A DNA stretch of 53,666 nt from assembly GCA_035511515.1 (NCBI GenBank), contig DATKFG010000004.1, positions 1 through 53,666 of the forward strand. The letters are read 5' to 3'. The position numbers and the translations under genes are program-made. The stretch comes from VBCK01 sp035511515. GTDB taxonomy: Bacteria; Pseudomonadota; Gammaproteobacteria; Burkholderiales; Burkholderiaceae_F. Below, one piece after another: positions 1 through 8,493 of this stretch. The first letter of the stretch is position 1. Each line of letters starts with the position of its first letter. Below the pieces are notes generated by a model. It was not told the DNA's origin. It saw only the letters and a program-made list of their open reading frames with translations, and made no database searches.

Positions 1-141
1 GAGATGGTGATGCCGGGGGACAACATCAAGATGGTGGTGACGCTGATTTCGCCCATCGCGATGGACCAGGGGCTGCGCTTTGCGGTGCGCGAGGGCGGCA
101 AAACCGTCGGCGCCGGCGTCGTCGCCAAGATTTTGGAGTAA
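1..141 (+). CDS. tuf: Elongation factor Tu, C-terminal end (partial)
   Basis: The first 46 codons are the end of EF-Tu domain 3, the GTPase that carries aminoacyl-tRNA to the ribosome. The segment VMPGDNIKMVVTLISPIAM and the terminal GGKTVGAGVVAKILE are diagnostic of bacterial EF-Tu. The gene starts outside the window. It ends 9 bases before rpsJ, the usual fusion of the str operon (rpsL-rpsG-fusA-tuf) to the S10 operon in Betaproteobacteria, so read-through into rpsJ is likely. Confidence 0.97.
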   Translation, partial: EMVMPGDNIKMVVTLISPIAMDQGLRFAVREGGKTVGAGVVAKILE

Positions 142-150
142 GGAACCGAC

Positions 151-462
151 ATGCAACAGCAGAAGATTCGGATTCGGCTCAAAGCGTTCGATTACAAGCT
201 GATCGACCGCTCGGCAGTCGAGATCGTCGATACGGCCAAGCGCACCGGCGCGGTGGTGCACGGCCCGGTTCCGCTGCCCACCCGGATCCAGCGTTACGAC
301 GTGCTGCGCTCGCCCCACGTGAACAAGACCTCTCGTGACCAATTCGAGATCCGCACGCATCAGCGGCTGATGGACATCGTCGATCCGACCGACAAGACGG
401 TCGATGCGCTGATGAAGCTCGACCTGCCCGCCGGCGTCGACGTCGAAATCAAGGTGCAGTAA
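151..462 (+). CDS. rpsJ: 30S ribosomal protein S10
   Basis: This 103-residue protein has the full family length. S10 sits in the 30S head and, as NusE, also joins the transcription antitermination complex with NusB. The N-terminus IRIRLKAFDYKLID, the loop GPVPLPTRIQRYDVLRSPHV and the end LPAGVDVEIKVQ are typical. An AAGGA Shine-Dalgarno sequence precedes the ATG. It is normally followed directly by rplC, but here about 1.2 kb with an unrelated gene intervenes. Confidence 0.98.
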   Translation: MQQQKIRIRLKAFDYKLIDRSAVEIVDTAKRTGAVVHGPVPLPTRIQRYDVLRSPHVNKTSRDQFEIRTHQRLMDIVDPTDKTVDALMKLDLPAGVDVEIKVQ

Positions 463-695
463 ACGGGCGCCAGCCCGCCGTAGCGCCGTCAGGCGCGAAG
501 GCGGGGTTATATCGCGCTGCACAAAGCGCCGGCTTGCCCTTCCCCCGACCACACCCGACCGCGCACTAAAGGTACGCGGCGCCGCGGATTAGACCTGGAA
601 TGCCGTCTAGATGCGAGGCTGTCCGTGGATCGAACCGGTGTAGCGTAACTTGGGGTATGTTCCGCGCCAACGACATCTTTCGAACGATCCGGGCC

Positions 696-1532
696 ATGCG
701 CCGACACCATTACCTGCTTCCGCGCTCCGCTGTGGCCACGCTTGCGGTTTGCCTGGCGCTCGGGGCGCCCTTTGCTTCGCAGGCTCAGAGCTACACGATC
801 ACCGACCTGGGCACATTGGGCGGATCGTTCAGCCTGGCGCTGGGTCTGAACTCGCGCGGACAGGTGGTCGGCAATTCGTTCACGGCGGACGACCAGGCGC
901 TGCACGCGTTCATCTACAGCGACGGCAAGATGCAGGATCTCGGAACCCTCGGCGGCGCGAGCAGCTACGCCGACACGATCGATGATCGAGGACAGGTCTT
1001 CGGCACTGCCTATGCGGCGGGCGGCGATTCACTGCGGGCATTTTTGTACGCGAACGGCAGGATGATCGAGCTCGGGCCGCTCACGACCATGCCCAGCCGC
1101 GAGCAGTCGGTCAATGCCGCGGGCGAAGTCGCCGGCAGCGCCTACATCGCCGGCAGCACGTCGCTGCACGCATTCCTCTACAGCAACGGATCGATGCAGG
1201 ACCTCGGAACCCTGGGCGGCTCGAGCAGCTTCGCCTACGGCATCAACGACCAGGGGCAGGTGGTCGGAAGCTCGAACGTTTCCGGGCCGGACGGGGCGCA
1301 CGCCTTCATCTACCGCGACGGGGCCATGCGCGACCTGAACGATCTGTCCGGGGCGGTCGCCGCCGGCTGGACCCTGAGCTCGGCTCGGGCGATCAATGCG
1401 TCGGGCCAGATCGTCGGATTCGGGACGCACCACGGTCAAACGGCCGCGTTTTTGCTGACCCCGGCGTCCAATGCCGGGCTGGATGTGCCGCTGCTCGGCG
1501 GCGCCAACCAGGCCGGCTTCGCCGGCCGCTGA
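696..1532 (+). CDS. HAF-repeat exported protein inserted in the S10 operon
   Basis: The chosen ATG gives 278 residues and begins with a classical signal peptide (MRRHHYLLPRSAVATLAVCL, then a small-residue cleavage region ending ASQAQS). An in-frame ATG at 600 would bury the signal peptide behind 32 extra residues. The mature part is about five degenerate repeats of roughly 45 residues with motifs HAFIYSDG, DLGTLGG and INDQGQVVG, the signature of the extracellular HAF repeat family, whose function is poorly known. A periplasmic or secreted beta-repeat protein is likely. It sits between rpsJ and rplC on the same strand, with 233 bases before it and 124 after. Nothing ties it to translation, so it looks like an insertion. 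Confidence 0.8.
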   Translation: MRRHHYLLPRSAVATLAVCLALGAPFASQAQSYTITDLGTLGGSFSLALGLNSRGQVVGNSFTADDQALHAFIYSDGKMQDLGTLGGASSYADTIDDRGQVFGTAYAAGGDSLRAFLYANGRMIELGPLTTMPSREQSVNAAGEVAGSAYIAGSTSLHAFLYSNGSMQDLGTLGGSSSFAYGINDQGQVVGSSNVSGPDGAHAFIYRDGAMRDLNDLSGAVAAGWTLSSARAINASGQIVGFGTHHGQTAAFLLTPASNAGLDVPLLGGANQAGFAGR

Positions 1533-1569
1533 TCGAACCCCCGAAGATCGGCGAGCGGCCGCCGTGCGG

Positions 1570-1598
1570 TTGCAGCAATAACCCCGGCAGGTTAAACT
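1570..1598 (+). promoter_or_regulatory. Candidate sigma-70 promoter for rplC and the rest of the S10 operon
   Basis: TTGCAG (1570-1575) and TAAACT (1593-1598) are separated by 17 bases, the optimal spacing, and lie 58 bases before the rplC ATG. Each hexamer matches consensus at four or more positions. A promoter here would restart transcription after the HAF gene that separates rpsJ from the other S10-operon genes. This rests on motif reading only. Confidence 0.45.
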
Positions 1599-1656
1599 CG
1601 CAAGCTTTTCTGCTTTCACGCGCCGGCCAATCGTAGCCGGCAGGACGGGGAATAAC

Positions 1657-2355
1657 ATGGCGGATGCAAAGTCTGCGGCGGCAGAGTCTGCCGCGGCGCC
1701 GACCTCGCGCATTTCCGGCTTGGGCCTGCTCGGCCGCAAAGTCGGAATGACGCGCATCTTCAATGACGACGGCGCCTCCGTTCCGGTCACGGTGCTCGAG
1801 GTGTCCAACAACCGGGTCACCCAGATCAGGACGGTCGACACGGATGGATATGCAGCCGTGCAGCTCACGCACGGCACTCGCAAGGCCTCGCGCATCGGCA
1901 AGCCGCAGGCCGGCCACTTCGCCAAGGCCGGCGTCGAGGGCGGCTCGGCGTTGCGCGAATTCCGGCTCGATCCGTCGGCGTTGAAAGACGATCTGAAAGT
2001 GGGCGCCTCGCTCGGCGTTGACCTGTTCGAGGTCGGCCAGAAAGTCGACGTCACGGGCGTGACGATCGGCAAGGGTTTTGCGGGCGCTATCAAGCGCCAC
2101 CATTTCTCGTCCAACCGTGCCTCGCACGGCAATTCGGTCTCGACCAACGCGCCCGGCTCGATCGGCATGCGCCAGGATCCGGGGCGCGTGATGCCCGGCA
2201 AGCGCATGGCCGGACATCTGGGCGACGTGCGCCGCACGACCCACAACCTGGTGATCGCCCGCATCGACACGCAGCGCCAGCTGCTGCTGGTGCGCGGAGC
2301 GGTTCCCGGCGCCCGGGGCGGCAGTGTGCTGGTGCGCCCGGCGGTGAAGGCTTGA
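1657..2355 (+). CDS. rplC: 50S ribosomal protein L3
   Basis: L3 is an early 50S assembly protein whose long loop reaches towards the peptidyl-transferase centre. The core starts at about residue 24 with LGLLGRKVGMTRIF and contains GFAGAIKRHHF and the loop around SIGMRQDPGRVMPGKRMAGH, including the glutamine that PrmB methylates in homologues. At 232 residues it is about 20 longer than usual because of an Ala/Ser-rich N-terminal leader (MADAKSAAAESAAAPTS). The ATG follows GGGGAATAAC, so the leader is probably translated. The end overlaps a TTG that opens the rplD frame, but L4 most likely starts later. Confidence 0.96.
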   Translation: MADAKSAAAESAAAPTSRISGLGLLGRKVGMTRIFNDDGASVPVTVLEVSNNRVTQIRTVDTDGYAAVQLTHGTRKASRIGKPQAGHFAKAGVEGGSALREFRLDPSALKDDLKVGASLGVDLFEVGQKVDVTGVTIGKGFAGAIKRHHFSSNRASHGNSVSTNAPGSIGMRQDPGRVMPGKRMAGHLGDVRRTTHNLVIARIDTQRQLLLVRGAVPGARGGSVLVRPAVKA

Positions 2356-2375
2356 GTGGCCGGCCGGAGGTTGCA

Positions 2376-3002
2376 ATGGAACTGAAAGTGCTCAACGACA
2401 AAGGCGAAGCCACCGCGACGTTGCCGGCGCCGCTGGCGCTGTTCGGCCGGGATTACAACGAGGCCCTGGTGCACCAGATCGTGGTGGCATACCAGGCCAA
2501 CGCGCGGCTGGGCACGCGGGCGCAGAAGGACCGCTCCGAGGTGCGCCACTCGACCCGCAAGCCGTGGCGCCAGAAGGGAACCGGGCGCGCGCGCGCCGGC
2601 ATGACGTCCAGCCCCCTGTGGCGCGGCGGCGGCAAGATCTTCCCCAATTCGCCCGACGAGAATTTCTCGCAGAAGGTCAATCGCAAGATGTTCCGGGCGG
2701 CCGCGTGCTCGATCTTGTCGCAGCTGGCGCGCGACGACCGGATCGCGGTGGTCGACAACCTGAGCGTGCCGGCGCCGCGCACCAAGCTGCTCGCCGAAAA
2801 GCTCAAGGCGATGGGGCTGCAGTCGGTCCTGATCATCACCGAAAGCGTGGACCAGAATCTGGACCTCGCGTCGCGCAACCTGAAGAACGTGATGGTGGTG
2901 GAGCCGCGCTACGCCGATCCGGTGTCGATGATCTACTTCGACAAGGTCGTGGTGACCCGGCCGGCGATTGCGAAGCTCGAGCAGATGTGGGGCCAGGCAT
3001 GA
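2376..3002 (+). CDS. rplD: 50S ribosomal protein L4
   Basis: L4 binds 23S rRNA domain I, lines the exit tunnel and, in E. coli, represses the S10 operon. The ATG at 2376 was chosen over an in-frame TTG at 2352 because a GGAGG lies just upstream and the product (208 residues) then has family length and start (MELKVLND). Motifs are the tunnel loop KPWRQKGTGRARAG and SSPLWRGGGKIFPNSP. The stop overlaps the rplW start (ATGA), indicating translational coupling. No S10 leader lies upstream of this gene, so E. coli-style autoregulation at this place is doubtful. Confidence 0.96.
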   Translation: MELKVLNDKGEATATLPAPLALFGRDYNEALVHQIVVAYQANARLGTRAQKDRSEVRHSTRKPWRQKGTGRARAGMTSSPLWRGGGKIFPNSPDENFSQKVNRKMFRAAACSILSQLARDDRIAVVDNLSVPAPRTKLLAEKLKAMGLQSVLIITESVDQNLDLASRNLKNVMVVEPRYADPVSMIYFDKVVVTRPAIAKLEQMWGQA

Positions 3003-3313
3003 AGCACGGGATAAAGTCAGCCGAACGCCTTTACAACGTGCTGCTCGCGCCGGTCGTGTCGGAAAAGTCGACGATGATCGCCGACAAGCACAACCAGGTT
3101 GCGTTCAAGGTCGTGCAGGACGCGACCCGCCAGGAGGTCAAGGCGGCCGTTGAAGCGCTGTTCAAGGTCCAGGTCGAATCGGTTCAGATCCTGAACCGGC
3201 GCGGCAAGGAAAAGAAGTTCGGCCGCACGCCGGGGCGGCGCGCCAACCTGCGCAAAGCGTATGTGTGCCTGAAGGCGGGGCAGGAAATCAACTTCGCAGA
3301 AGAGGTGAAGTAG
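2999..3313 (+). CDS. rplW: 50S ribosomal protein L23
   Basis: This 104-residue protein sits at the tunnel exit and docks trigger factor and SRP. The start MKHGIKSAERLYNVLLAPVV, then SEKSTMIAD and the basic loop KKFGRTPGRRANLRKAYV, are typical of bacterial L23. The ATG overlaps the rplD stop by four bases, and rplB starts four bases downstream, so it is tightly coupled within the S10 operon. Confidence 0.96.
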   Translation: MKHGIKSAERLYNVLLAPVVSEKSTMIADKHNQVAFKVVQDATRQEVKAAVEALFKVQVESVQILNRRGKEKKFGRTPGRRANLRKAYVCLKAGQEINFAEEVK

Positions 3314-3316
3314 AAA

Positions 3317-4141
3317 ATGGCGCTGGTCAAGGTCAAGCCGACGTCCGCGGGCCGACGCGCGCTGGTCAAGGTCGTCAATCCCGACCTGCACAAGGGGCGG
3401 CCGCACGCCCTGCTGACAGAACGCAAGATCCGCGGTTCGGGGCGCAACAACAGCGGCCACATCACCACGCGTCACCAGGGCGGCGGGCACAAGCGCCACT
3501 ATCGCGTGGTCGATTTCCGGCGCAACAAGGACGGCGTGGCCGCCAAGGTCGAGCGGATCGAATACGACCCGAACCGCTCGGCGCATCTGGCGCTGCTGTG
3601 CTATGCCGACGGCGAGCGCCGCTACATCATCGCCCCGCGCGGCCTGGCGGTCGGGGCCCAGGTGCAGAGCGGGCAGGAAGCGGCGATCCGGGTCGGCAAT
3701 ACGCTGCCGCTGCGCAATATCCCGGTGGGCACCACGGTGCATTGCGTCGAGATGCTGCCCGGCAAGGGCGCGCAGCTGGCGCGCGCGGCCGGCACTTCGG
3801 TGCAGCTGCTGGCGCGCGAGGGCGGCTATGCGCAGCTGCGGCTGCGCTCCGGCGAGATCCGCAAGGTGCTGATCGAGTGCCGGGCCACGATCGGCGAGGT
3901 CGGCAACGAGGAAAACAACCTGCGCCAGTTCGGCAAGGCCGGCGCCATGCGATGGCGCGGCATCCGTCCGACGGTGCGTGGAGTGGCGATGAATCCGATC
4001 GACCATCCGCACGGCGGTGGCGAAGGCCGCACCGGCACCAAGCGCGATCCGGTCTCGCCCTGGGGCAAGCTGACCAAGGGTTATCGCACCCGCAAGAACA
4101 AGCGCACGAGCTCGATGATCGTGCAGCGTCGTCGCAAGTAA
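3317..4141 (+). CDS. rplB: 50S ribosomal protein L2
   Basis: L2 is required for subunit association and peptidyl transfer. The 274-residue length is normal. Visible signatures are NNSGHITTRHQGGGHKRHYR near residue 40 and the conserved C-terminal loop containing NPIDHPHGGGEGRT, with the histidine important for activity in E. coli. It is followed by rpsS after 18 bases. Confidence 0.98.
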   Translation: MALVKVKPTSAGRRALVKVVNPDLHKGRPHALLTERKIRGSGRNNSGHITTRHQGGGHKRHYRVVDFRRNKDGVAAKVERIEYDPNRSAHLALLCYADGERRYIIAPRGLAVGAQVQSGQEAAIRVGNTLPLRNIPVGTTVHCVEMLPGKGAQLARAAGTSVQLLAREGGYAQLRLRSGEIRKVLIECRATIGEVGNEENNLRQFGKAGAMRWRGIRPTVRGVAMNPIDHPHGGGEGRTGTKRDPVSPWGKLTKGYRTRKNKRTSSMIVQRRRK

Positions 4142-4159
4142 TCCGCGGAGATTGCCGCC

Positions 4160-4456
4160 ATGTCCCGCTCGCTGAAGAAAGGCCCGTTCGTAGACGGCCA
4201 CCTGATGAAGAAAGTCGAGGCTGCTCAGTCCTCCAAGGACAAGCGCCCGATCAAGACCTGGTCACGCCGGTCGACCATCGTTCCGGATTTCATCGGGCTG
4301 ACGATCGCCGTGCACAACGGCAAGCAGCACGTGCCGGTCTATATCAGCGATCAGATGGTCGGTCACAAGCTGGGCGAATTTGCGCTCACGCGCACGTTCA
4401 AGGGCCATTCGGCCGACCGCAAGACCGCGGCGCCAGCGTCGCCCGCCAGGAAGTAG
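4160..4456 (+). CDS. rpsS: 30S ribosomal protein S19
   Basis: S19 contacts the A-site finger and binds S13 in the 30S head. The start MSRSLKKGPFVDGHLMKKV and the core IKTWSRRSTIVPDFIGLTI are unmistakable. The protein is 98 residues, about six longer than usual, with an Ala/Pro/Lys-rich end (KTAAPASPARK), one of several such tails in this cluster. rplV starts 21 bases downstream. Confidence 0.97.
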   Translation: MSRSLKKGPFVDGHLMKKVEAAQSSKDKRPIKTWSRRSTIVPDFIGLTIAVHNGKQHVPVYISDQMVGHKLGEFALTRTFKGHSADRKTAAPASPARK

Positions 4457-4477
4457 GCGGGGCCAGGGGAACTCGAC

Positions 4478-4822
4478 ATGGAAACCACGGCATCGATTCG
4501 CGGGGCGCGCCTGTCGGCGCAGAAGGGGCGCCTGGTGGCCGACCTGGTGCGCGGCAAGCCGATCGACAAGGCGCTCGACATCCTGCGGTTCTCGCAGAAG
4601 AAGGCGGCCGGCCTGATCCGCAAAGCGCTCGAATCGGCGATCGCCAACGCCGAGCACAATGACGGGGCCGACATCGACGAGCTGCGCGTGACGCGCATTC
4701 TGGTCGAGCAGGGGCCGACGCTGCGGCGCTTCGCGGCCCGGGCCAAGGGGCGCGGTGCGCGCATCTGCAAGAAGAGCTGCCATATTTATGTCGCGGTGGG
4801 CGACGGCAAGAAGGAAGAGTGA
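4478..4822 (+). CDS. rplV: 50S ribosomal protein L22
   Basis: L22 lines the exit tunnel, and its hairpin is a known site of macrolide-resistance mutations. Family motifs are IRGARLSAQKGRLVADLVRG, then AIANAEHNDGADIDELRV and the hairpin RRFAARAKGRGARI. It is 114 residues against the usual 110. The gene is separated from rpsC by 113 bases holding a palindromic repeat, an unusual gap at this point in the operon. Confidence 0.97.
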   Translation: METTASIRGARLSAQKGRLVADLVRGKPIDKALDILRFSQKKAAGLIRKALESAIANAEHNDGADIDELRVTRILVEQGPTLRRFAARAKGRGARICKKSCHIYVAVGDGKKEE

Positions 4823-4855
4823 GGGCGGGATGCACATCCTCCCCCTCACCCCTTC

Positions 4856-4914
4856 CCCCTCTCCCTCGAGGGAGAGGGGCAATGTTGTGCGGGAAACGCC
4901 TGCCGGCGTTTCCC
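4856..4914. repeat. Palindrome plus hairpin between rplV and rpsC
   Basis: Positions 4856-4879 form a perfect 24-bp palindrome (arm CCCCTCTCCCTC). Positions 4891-4914 form a second hairpin with 10-bp arms (GGGAAACGCC) and a four-base loop. The preceding CCCCTCACCCC at 4841-4851 resembles the ends of the larger repeats at 9777, 29408, 48431 and 51850, so this may be a diverged member. No T-run follows, so a strong intrinsic terminator is not indicated; RNA processing or partial attenuation is possible. Confidence 0.75.
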
Positions 4915-4935
4915 GAGACTAGGTAGGGGACTGGC

Positions 4936-5895
<960 letters not shown>

Positions 5896-5899
5896 CGCG

Positions 5900-6316
5900 A
5901 TGCTGCAACCCGCCCGAAGGAAGTACCGCAAGGACCAGAAAGGGCGCATTCGCGGGCTGGCGACCCGGGGTGCCCACGTTTCGTTCGGCGATTTCGGTCT
6001 GAAAGCCACCGAGCGCGGCCGGCTGACCGCACGCCAGATCGAAGCGGCGCGGCGCGCAATCACCCGGCACATCAAGCGTGGCGGCCGGGTATGGATCCGG
6101 ATCTTCCCGGACAAGCCGATTTCGCAAAAGCCCGCCGAGGTGCGCATGGGCAACGGCAAGGGCAACCCGGAATACTGGGTGGCCCAGATCACCCCCGGCA
6201 AGGTTCTGTACGAGATGGACGGGGTCGAGGAAGCGATCGCCCGCGAGGCCTTCACGCTGGCGGCAGCCAAGCTGCCCCTGAAAACCGTGTTCGTTTCGCG
6301 CCAGCTTGGCCAATGA
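5900..6316 (+). CDS. rplP: 50S ribosomal protein L16
   Basis: L16 organises the A-site tRNA region of the 50S subunit. The ATG at 5900 gives exactly 138 residues starting MLQPARRKYRKDQKGR, with FGDFGLKA, the arginine-containing loop RVWIRIFPDKPISQKPAEVR and GNGKGNPEYWVA. The in-frame ORF reaches further upstream only as a shadow of the rpsC tail. Confidence 0.97.
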   Translation: MLQPARRKYRKDQKGRIRGLATRGAHVSFGDFGLKATERGRLTARQIEAARRAITRHIKRGGRVWIRIFPDKPISQKPAEVRMGNGKGNPEYWVAQITPGKVLYEMDGVEEAIAREAFTLAAAKLPLKTVFVSRQLGQ

Positions 6317-6340
6317 GCGGCCCGTAACGCAGGAGCGGAG

Positions 6341-6535
6341 ATGCAAACCAAGGAACTGCGCACCAAAGACGCCAAAGGGCTGGGGGAGGAATTGCGCCAG
6401 CTGCTGAAGGCCCAGTTTTCCGCTCGGATGCAGAAGGCGACCCAGCAGCTGCAGGATCCCAGTCAGCTGCGCAAGCTGCGCCGGGACATCGCCCGCGTGC
6501 ACACCGTGATGGCAGAGAAGGCGGCGAAGCAATGA
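6341..6535 (+). CDS. rpmC: 50S ribosomal protein L29
   Basis: This 64-residue two-helix protein sits near the tunnel exit beside L23. It starts MQTKELRTKDAKGLGEELRQ and ends with the helix LRKLRRDIARVHTVMAEK. An AGGAGCGGAG Shine-Dalgarno region precedes it. Its stop overlaps the rpsQ ATG by four bases. Confidence 0.96.
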   Translation: MQTKELRTKDAKGLGEELRQLLKAQFSARMQKATQQLQDPSQLRKLRRDIARVHTVMAEKAAKQ

Positions 6536-6819
6536 TCGCGACGGCTCCCGAAAAAGTCCCGGCGCAGGCCCTGAAGAGAACCCTGGTGGGGCGCGTGATC
6601 AGCAACAAGATGGACAAGACCGTGACCGTGCTGATCGAGCGGCGCGTGCGCCACCCGATGTACGGCAAGTACCTGCTGCGCTCGACCAAGGTGCATGCGC
6701 ACGACGCCAGCGACTCGGTCGGCGAGGGCGACCTGGTCGAAATCGTCGAGACGCGGCCGCTGTCCAAGACCAAGACCTGGACCGTCACCCGGGTGGTCGA
6801 GTCGGCGCGCAACCTGTAA
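6532..6819 (+). CDS. rpsQ: 30S ribosomal protein S17
   Basis: S17 is a primary 16S rRNA-binding protein with an OB fold. The core LVGRVISNKMDKTVTVLIER and HPMYGKYLLRSTKVHAHD are typical. Length is 95 residues, slightly above the usual 84-90, because of the N-terminal MIATAPEKVPAQ. It is the last gene of the S10 operon; a 175-base gap with a promoter-like sequence follows. Confidence 0.96.
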   Translation: MIATAPEKVPAQALKRTLVGRVISNKMDKTVTVLIERRVRHPMYGKYLLRSTKVHAHDASDSVGEGDLVEIVETRPLSKTKTWTVTRVVESARNL

Positions 6820-6838
6820 CGGAACGGCGCCGGCCGCC

Positions 6839-6868
6839 TTGCAATCAGGTCCCCGGACACGCTAGAAT
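6839..6868 (+). promoter_or_regulatory. Candidate sigma-70 promoter of the spc operon
   Basis: TTGCAA (6839-6844) and TAGAAT (6863-6868) are separated by 18 bases. The -10 matches consensus at five of six positions. It lies in the only long gap of this part of the cluster, 127 bases before rplN, where E. coli also has its spc promoter. Positions 6869-6994 would be the untranslated leader. Confidence 0.6.
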
Positions 6869-6994
6869 CTTAGGCTTTCTGCGGGCCCACGCCGGTTGGG
6901 GCCTGCCCTTCCCGAACGGGACCAAGACTGTCCATCGGAGGGCGCCGCCGTATTCCACGGATGCGCTGCGCGGTGGGACAAGTTGGGACGGATC

Positions 6995-7363
6995 ATGATT
7001 CAGATGCAGACGATGCTCGATGTCGCCGACAACACCGGCGCGCGCGCGGTGATGTGTATCAAGGTGCTGGGCGGCAGCAAGCGCCGCTACGCCAACATCG
7101 GCGACGTCATCAAGGTGACGGTGAAGGATGCCGCTCCGCGCGGGCGCGTGAAGAAGGGCGAGGTCTACAACGCCGTGGTGGTGCGTACCGCCAGCGGCCT
7201 GCGTCGCATCGACGGCTCGGCCATCAAGTTCGACCGCAACGCCGCGGTGCTGCTGAACAACAAGCTCGAGCCGATCGGTACCCGCATTTTCGGGCCGGTC
7301 ACGCGGGAGCTGCGCACCGAGCGCTTCATGAAGATCGTCTCGCTCGCGCCGGAAGTGCTGTAG
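6995..7363 (+). CDS. rplN: 50S ribosomal protein L14
   Basis: L14 forms an intersubunit bridge and is the docking site of RsfS. The ATG at 6995 gives exactly the family length, 122 residues, starting MIQMQTMLDVADNTGARAVM. Later motifs are RRYANIGDVIKVTVKDA and the end MKIVSLAPEVL. An in-frame start at 6896 would add 33 unrelated residues and lie in the presumed leader, so it was rejected. First gene of the spc operon. Confidence 0.97.
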   Translation: MIQMQTMLDVADNTGARAVMCIKVLGGSKRRYANIGDVIKVTVKDAAPRGRVKKGEVYNAVVVRTASGLRRIDGSAIKFDRNAAVLLNNKLEPIGTRIFGPVTRELRTERFMKIVSLAPEVL

Positions 7364-7381
7364 CGTTTTTTCGAGGGCGCC

Positions 7382-7702
7382 ATGGAACGCATCCGCAAGG
7401 GCGACGAGGTCGTCGTGATCGCAGGCAAGGACAAAGGCAAGCGCGGGGTGGTGCTGGCGCGCATCGACGCGCGCCGCATCACGGTCGAGGGCATCAACCA
7501 GGTCAAAAAGCACGTGCGGCCCAACCCGATGAAGGGTGTCACCGGCGGCATCGTCGACCGCACCATGCCGATCGACCAGTCCAACGTGATGCTGTTCAAT
7601 CCGACCACCAGCAAGGGCGAGCGGGTTGGATTCAAGGTGATCGACGGCAACAAGGTGCGCGTGTTCAAGGGCAACGGCGCGCTGGTCGGCTCCAAGGAAT
7701 GA
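7382..7702 (+). CDS. rplX: 50S ribosomal protein L24
   Basis: L24 is an assembly initiator that binds the 5' end of 23S rRNA. The KOW motif is clear at the start (IRKGDEVVVIAGKDKGKRGV), followed by VEGINQVKKHVRPNPMKGV. Length 106 is normal. rplE starts 10 bases after the stop. Confidence 0.97.
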   Translation: MERIRKGDEVVVIAGKDKGKRGVVLARIDARRITVEGINQVKKHVRPNPMKGVTGGIVDRTMPIDQSNVMLFNPTTSKGERVGFKVIDGNKVRVFKGNGALVGSKE

Positions 7703-7712
7703 CGGGCAGAGC

Positions 7713-8459
7713 ATGAAGCAGTCAGCGGACAAGGCGGCGGAGCCGAAAGCGGGCAAGGAACCGAAGGGGGCCAAGGAGCCGAAGGCGGGCAAGGAACCCA
7801 AGGGGGCCAAGGAGCCGAAGGCGGGCAAGGAACCCAAGGCGGGGGCGGAAGCGAAGGCGGGAGCGCCGAAGGCGGCGGCCGAGCGCAAGGCGGGCGGCGT
7901 CGCGGCCGGCGGCCTGACGGTGGCGCGCCTGCAGACGCTGTACCGCGAGAAGATCGTTCCCGAGTTGCAGAAACAGTTCTCCTACGCGACCACGATGCAG
8001 GTGCCGCGCATCGTCAAGATCACGCTGAACATGGGCGTGGGCGAGGCGGTGGCCGACAAGAAGAACATCGATGCGGCGTTGGCCGATCTGACCCGGATCG
8101 CCGGGCAGAAGCCGGTCGTGACGCGCGCGCGCAAGGCGATCGCCAATTTCAAGATCCGCCAGGGGCTTCCCATCGGGTGCATGGTTACGCTGCGTGGCAG
8201 CCGGATGTACGAATTCCTGGACCGTCTGGTCACGATCGCGTTTCCCCGGATGCGCGACTTTCGCGGCGTATCCGCGCGCGCGTTTGACGGCCGCGGCAAC
8301 TACAGCGTCGGCTTCAAGGAACAGATCCTGTTCCCCGAGATCGAGTACGACAAGATCGACAAGATCCGCGGCTTGAACGTCAGCATCACGACGACCGCCG
8401 GATCCGACGAGGAAGCCAAGGCGCTGCTGGCGGCGTTCCGCTTCCCGTTCCGAACCTGA
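7713..8459 (+). CDS. rplE: 50S ribosomal protein L5, with repeat-rich N-terminal extension
   Basis: L5 is in the central protuberance and binds 5S rRNA. The conserved domain begins at about residue 70 (VARLQTLYREKIVPEL) and includes PRIVKITLNMGVGEA and the region ending FPFRT. From the ATG at 7713 the protein is 248 residues; L5 normally has about 179. The extra 69 residues are Lys/Ala/Pro/Glu-rich repeats. A GTG at 7920 would give exactly 179 residues but has no visible Shine-Dalgarno sequence. The frame from 7713 is open throughout and starts 10 bases after rplX. I therefore keep the long form, with the true start unresolved. Confidence 0.9.
   Translation: MKQSADKAAEPKAGKEPKGAKEPKAGKEPKGAKEPKAGKEPKAGAEAKAGAPKAAAERKAGGVAAGGLTVARLQTLYREKIVPELQKQFSYATTMQVPRIVKITLNMGVGEAVADKKNIDAALADLTRIAGQKPVVTRARKAIANFKIRQGLPIGCMVTLRGSRMYEFLDRLVTIAFPRMRDFRGVSARAFDGRGNYSVGFKEQILFPEIEYDKIDKIRGLNVSITTTAGSDEEAKALLAAFRFPFRT
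7747..7847 (+). repeat. 36-bp tandem repeat in the 5' part of rplE
   Basis: A 36-base unit (12 codons, reading KAGKEPKGAKEP) occurs almost twice in succession and continues with a third partial copy that decays into Ala/Lys/Gly-rich codons. Copies differ at only one or two bases, for example AACCG versus AACCC, pointing to recent slippage or unequal exchange. The unit is a multiple of three, so copy-number change would keep the frame. Confidence 0.85.
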
Positions 8460-8493
8460 GCGGAAACCGGGCGCAACAGAAACGAGGTGCTCA

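Noticed and set aside
1029..2549. 506-codon minus-strand frame over the HAF gene and rplC
   Set aside because: Antisense shadow of rplC; no domain or ribosome-binding site.
4856..4914. Intrinsic terminator between rplV and rpsC
   Set aside because: The hairpins are strong but no T-run follows, and a terminator inside the S10 operon would be harmful; recorded as a repeat instead.
6896..6994. Longer N-terminus of L14
   Set aside because: The extra 33 residues are unrelated to the family and lie in the presumed leader after the spc promoter.
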